DNA of 64,000 bases from Streptomyces sp. 11x1 (GTDB taxonomy: Bacteria; Actinomycetota; Actinomycetes; Streptomycetales; Streptomycetaceae): assembly GCF_032598905.1 (NCBI RefSeq), contig NZ_CP122458.1:10007001-10071000 (forward strand), written 5' to 3'. Under the pieces are notes generated by a model. That model saw only the letters and a program-made list of their open reading frames with translations, was not told the origin of the DNA and did no database searches. Shown piece after piece: positions 63,037 through 64,000 of this stretch. Within the stretch, counting starts at the first letter, position 1. The number at the start of each line of letters is the position of its first letter. The position numbers were made by a program, and so were the translations under genes.

Positions 63037-64000
63037 ATGCCCGTTCCGCACGACGCGCGCCGACTCGGCGCGGCGCGCGTCACCCTCCTCACCGAAGGCA
63101 CCTATCCCCACAGCCACGGCGGCGTCAGCGTCTGGTGCGACCAACTCGTCCAGGGCATGCCGGACCTCGACTTCGACGTCATCGCCGTCACCGGCACCGG
63201 ACGCGAACCCCTCGTCTGGGACCTGCCCGCACACGTCGTCCGTGTGCTGTCGGTCCCCATGTGGGGCGACCCGCCCGAGGGCCGCGAGCCCCGGGGCCGT
63301 GCCCGTCACCGGCTCGTCGGCGCCTATGAGCGGTTCCTCACCGCCCTGCTCGACCCGGGGGCCGAGGACGGCTTCGCGCCCGCCCTGTACAAGCTGGCCC
63401 GGGCAGCGGAGGACGGCGCACTCAGCCCCTACCTGCGCTCGGACCGGGCCATCGCCCAGCTGACCGCCGTCTGGAACCGCCCCGGCCTCGCCGTCCGCGA
63501 GGCCCGCCCCACGCTGCACGACGCGCTCACCGCGACCTCCCTGCTCGAACACGCCCTGCGCCCGCTCGCCGCACCGGCTCCCGAGACCGGCGTCGCGCAC
63601 GCCGTCAGTGGCGGTGTCGCCGTCCTGCCGGGCCTCACCGCTCTCGAACGGCACGGCGTCCCCCTGCTGCTGACCGAACACGGCGTCTATCTGCGCGAGC
63701 GCTACCTCGGCTACCGCACCGCCCCCTACCGCTGGCCCGTGAAGGCGGTCGTCCTCGGCTTCTTCCGCCTCCTCGCCGAGGAGACCTACCGGCGGGCGGC
63801 CCTGATCACCCCGGGCAACCGCTACAACCGGCTCTGGGAGGAACAGGGCGGCGCCGACCCCGAGTCGATCCGTACCGTCTACAACGGCGTCGACCCCGCC
63901 GCGTTCCCGCCCGCCGGGCCCGAACCGGAGACGCCCACCCTCAGCTGGGCGGGCCGCGTCGACCCCATCAAGGACCTGGAGACCCTCATCCGGGCGTTCG
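63037..64000 (+). CDS. PelF-like family 4 glycosyltransferase, N-terminal part (cut by window edge)
   Basis: 321 codons are visible. The PelF hallmark opening LLTEGTYPHSHGGVSVWCDQL and the later LTEHGVYLRERYLG are clear, then PGNRYNRLWEEQGG, VYNGVDPAAFPPAGP and WAGRVDPIKDLETLI of the UDP-sugar-binding half. PelF polymerises the GalNAc-rich Pel exopolysaccharide with PelG in the membrane. ATG 63037 has GGAG seven bases upstream and follows the deacetylase by 92 bp. The rest of the gene and likely pelG lie to the right. Confidence 0.88.
   Translation, partial: MPVPHDARRLGAARVTLLTEGTYPHSHGGVSVWCDQLVQGMPDLDFDVIAVTGTGREPLVWDLPAHVVRVLSVPMWGDPPEGREPRGRARHRLVGAYERFLTALLDPGAEDGFAPALYKLARAAEDGALSPYLRSDRAIAQLTAVWNRPGLAVREARPTLHDALTATSLLEHALRPLAAPAPETGVAHAVSGGVAVLPGLTALERHGVPLLLTEHGVYLRERYLGYRTAPYRWPVKAVVLGFFRLLAEETYRRAALITPGNRYNRLWEEQGGADPESIRTVYNGVDPAAFPPAGPEPETPTLSWAGRVDPIKDLETLIRAF

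Overview
The window is high-GC DNA with the codon bias, GTG/ATG starts, short intergenic gaps, leaderless-looking promoters and gene families of a Streptomyces or close relative (DUF6643, TerD-like protein, NarL-type two-component systems, tandem Lrp regulator, secreted tripeptidyl-aminopeptidase-type hydrolase, actinobacterial DUF5682/VWA/MoxR operon). No rRNA, tRNA, CRISPR array, insertion sequence or prophage was seen.

Layout. 0-3 kb: amidase (cut by the left edge) coupled to a divergent NRAMP-type transporter, with a tandem Lrp regulator reading away. 3-6.5 kb: sugar module of DeoR repressor, SIS-domain protein and class II aldolase, then an AraC regulator. 6.4-9.7 kb: RlmG-like methyltransferase, AlkB, ROK regulator. 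9.7-11 kb: GtrA and a broken GtrB-type glycosyltransferase. 11.1-13.5 kb: an IlvY-like regulator divergent from a plant-like class II ketol-acid reductoisomerase. 13.5-17.1 kb: anti-sigma-type ATPase, a small unknown protein, a Cds1-type PLP enzyme and a DeoR regulator. 17.4-26.3 kb: membrane alpha/beta-hydrolase, secreted hydrolase, beta-helix/AAA fusion, Rv1733c-like membrane protein, MOSC protein and DUF6643 protein. 26.6-34.2 kb: double TerD protein, HpnB-type glycosyltransferase, Asp/Glu-racemase-like protein, PH-like membrane protein, O-antigen-ligase-like protein, Lnt and a Nudix hydrolase. 34.2-38.3 kb: a patch of broken genes (gutted aminotransferase, frameshifted alcohol dehydrogenase and sirtuin, tautomerase without a clear start) around an intact TetR gene. 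38.4-46 kb: ABC exporter divergent from its two-component system, then two CBS/CNNM membrane proteins behind a possible leader peptide. 46-59.1 kb: one leftward five-gene operon (DUF4132, 1642-aa protein, MoxR ATPase, DUF5682-VWA fusion, SWIM protein). 59.8-64 kb: small secreted protein, secreted Agd3/CE18-like deacetylase and the start of a PelF-like glycosyltransferase.

How the genes work together. The MoxR/VWA operon has stop/start overlaps at three of its four junctions and is the strongest candidate for an incompletely described multi-protein machine. The ilvY/ilvC pair looks like a self-contained, substrate-inducible module of foreign type. The last genes look like the left end of an exopolysaccharide locus related to Pel or galactosaminogalactan, continuing beyond the window. 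Five or six single-base frameshifts, mostly in short G or C runs, mark the 34-38 kb patch and the glycosyltransferase at 10 kb; they may be true decay or assembly error. Family names come from motif recognition and remembered homologues, not from searches.
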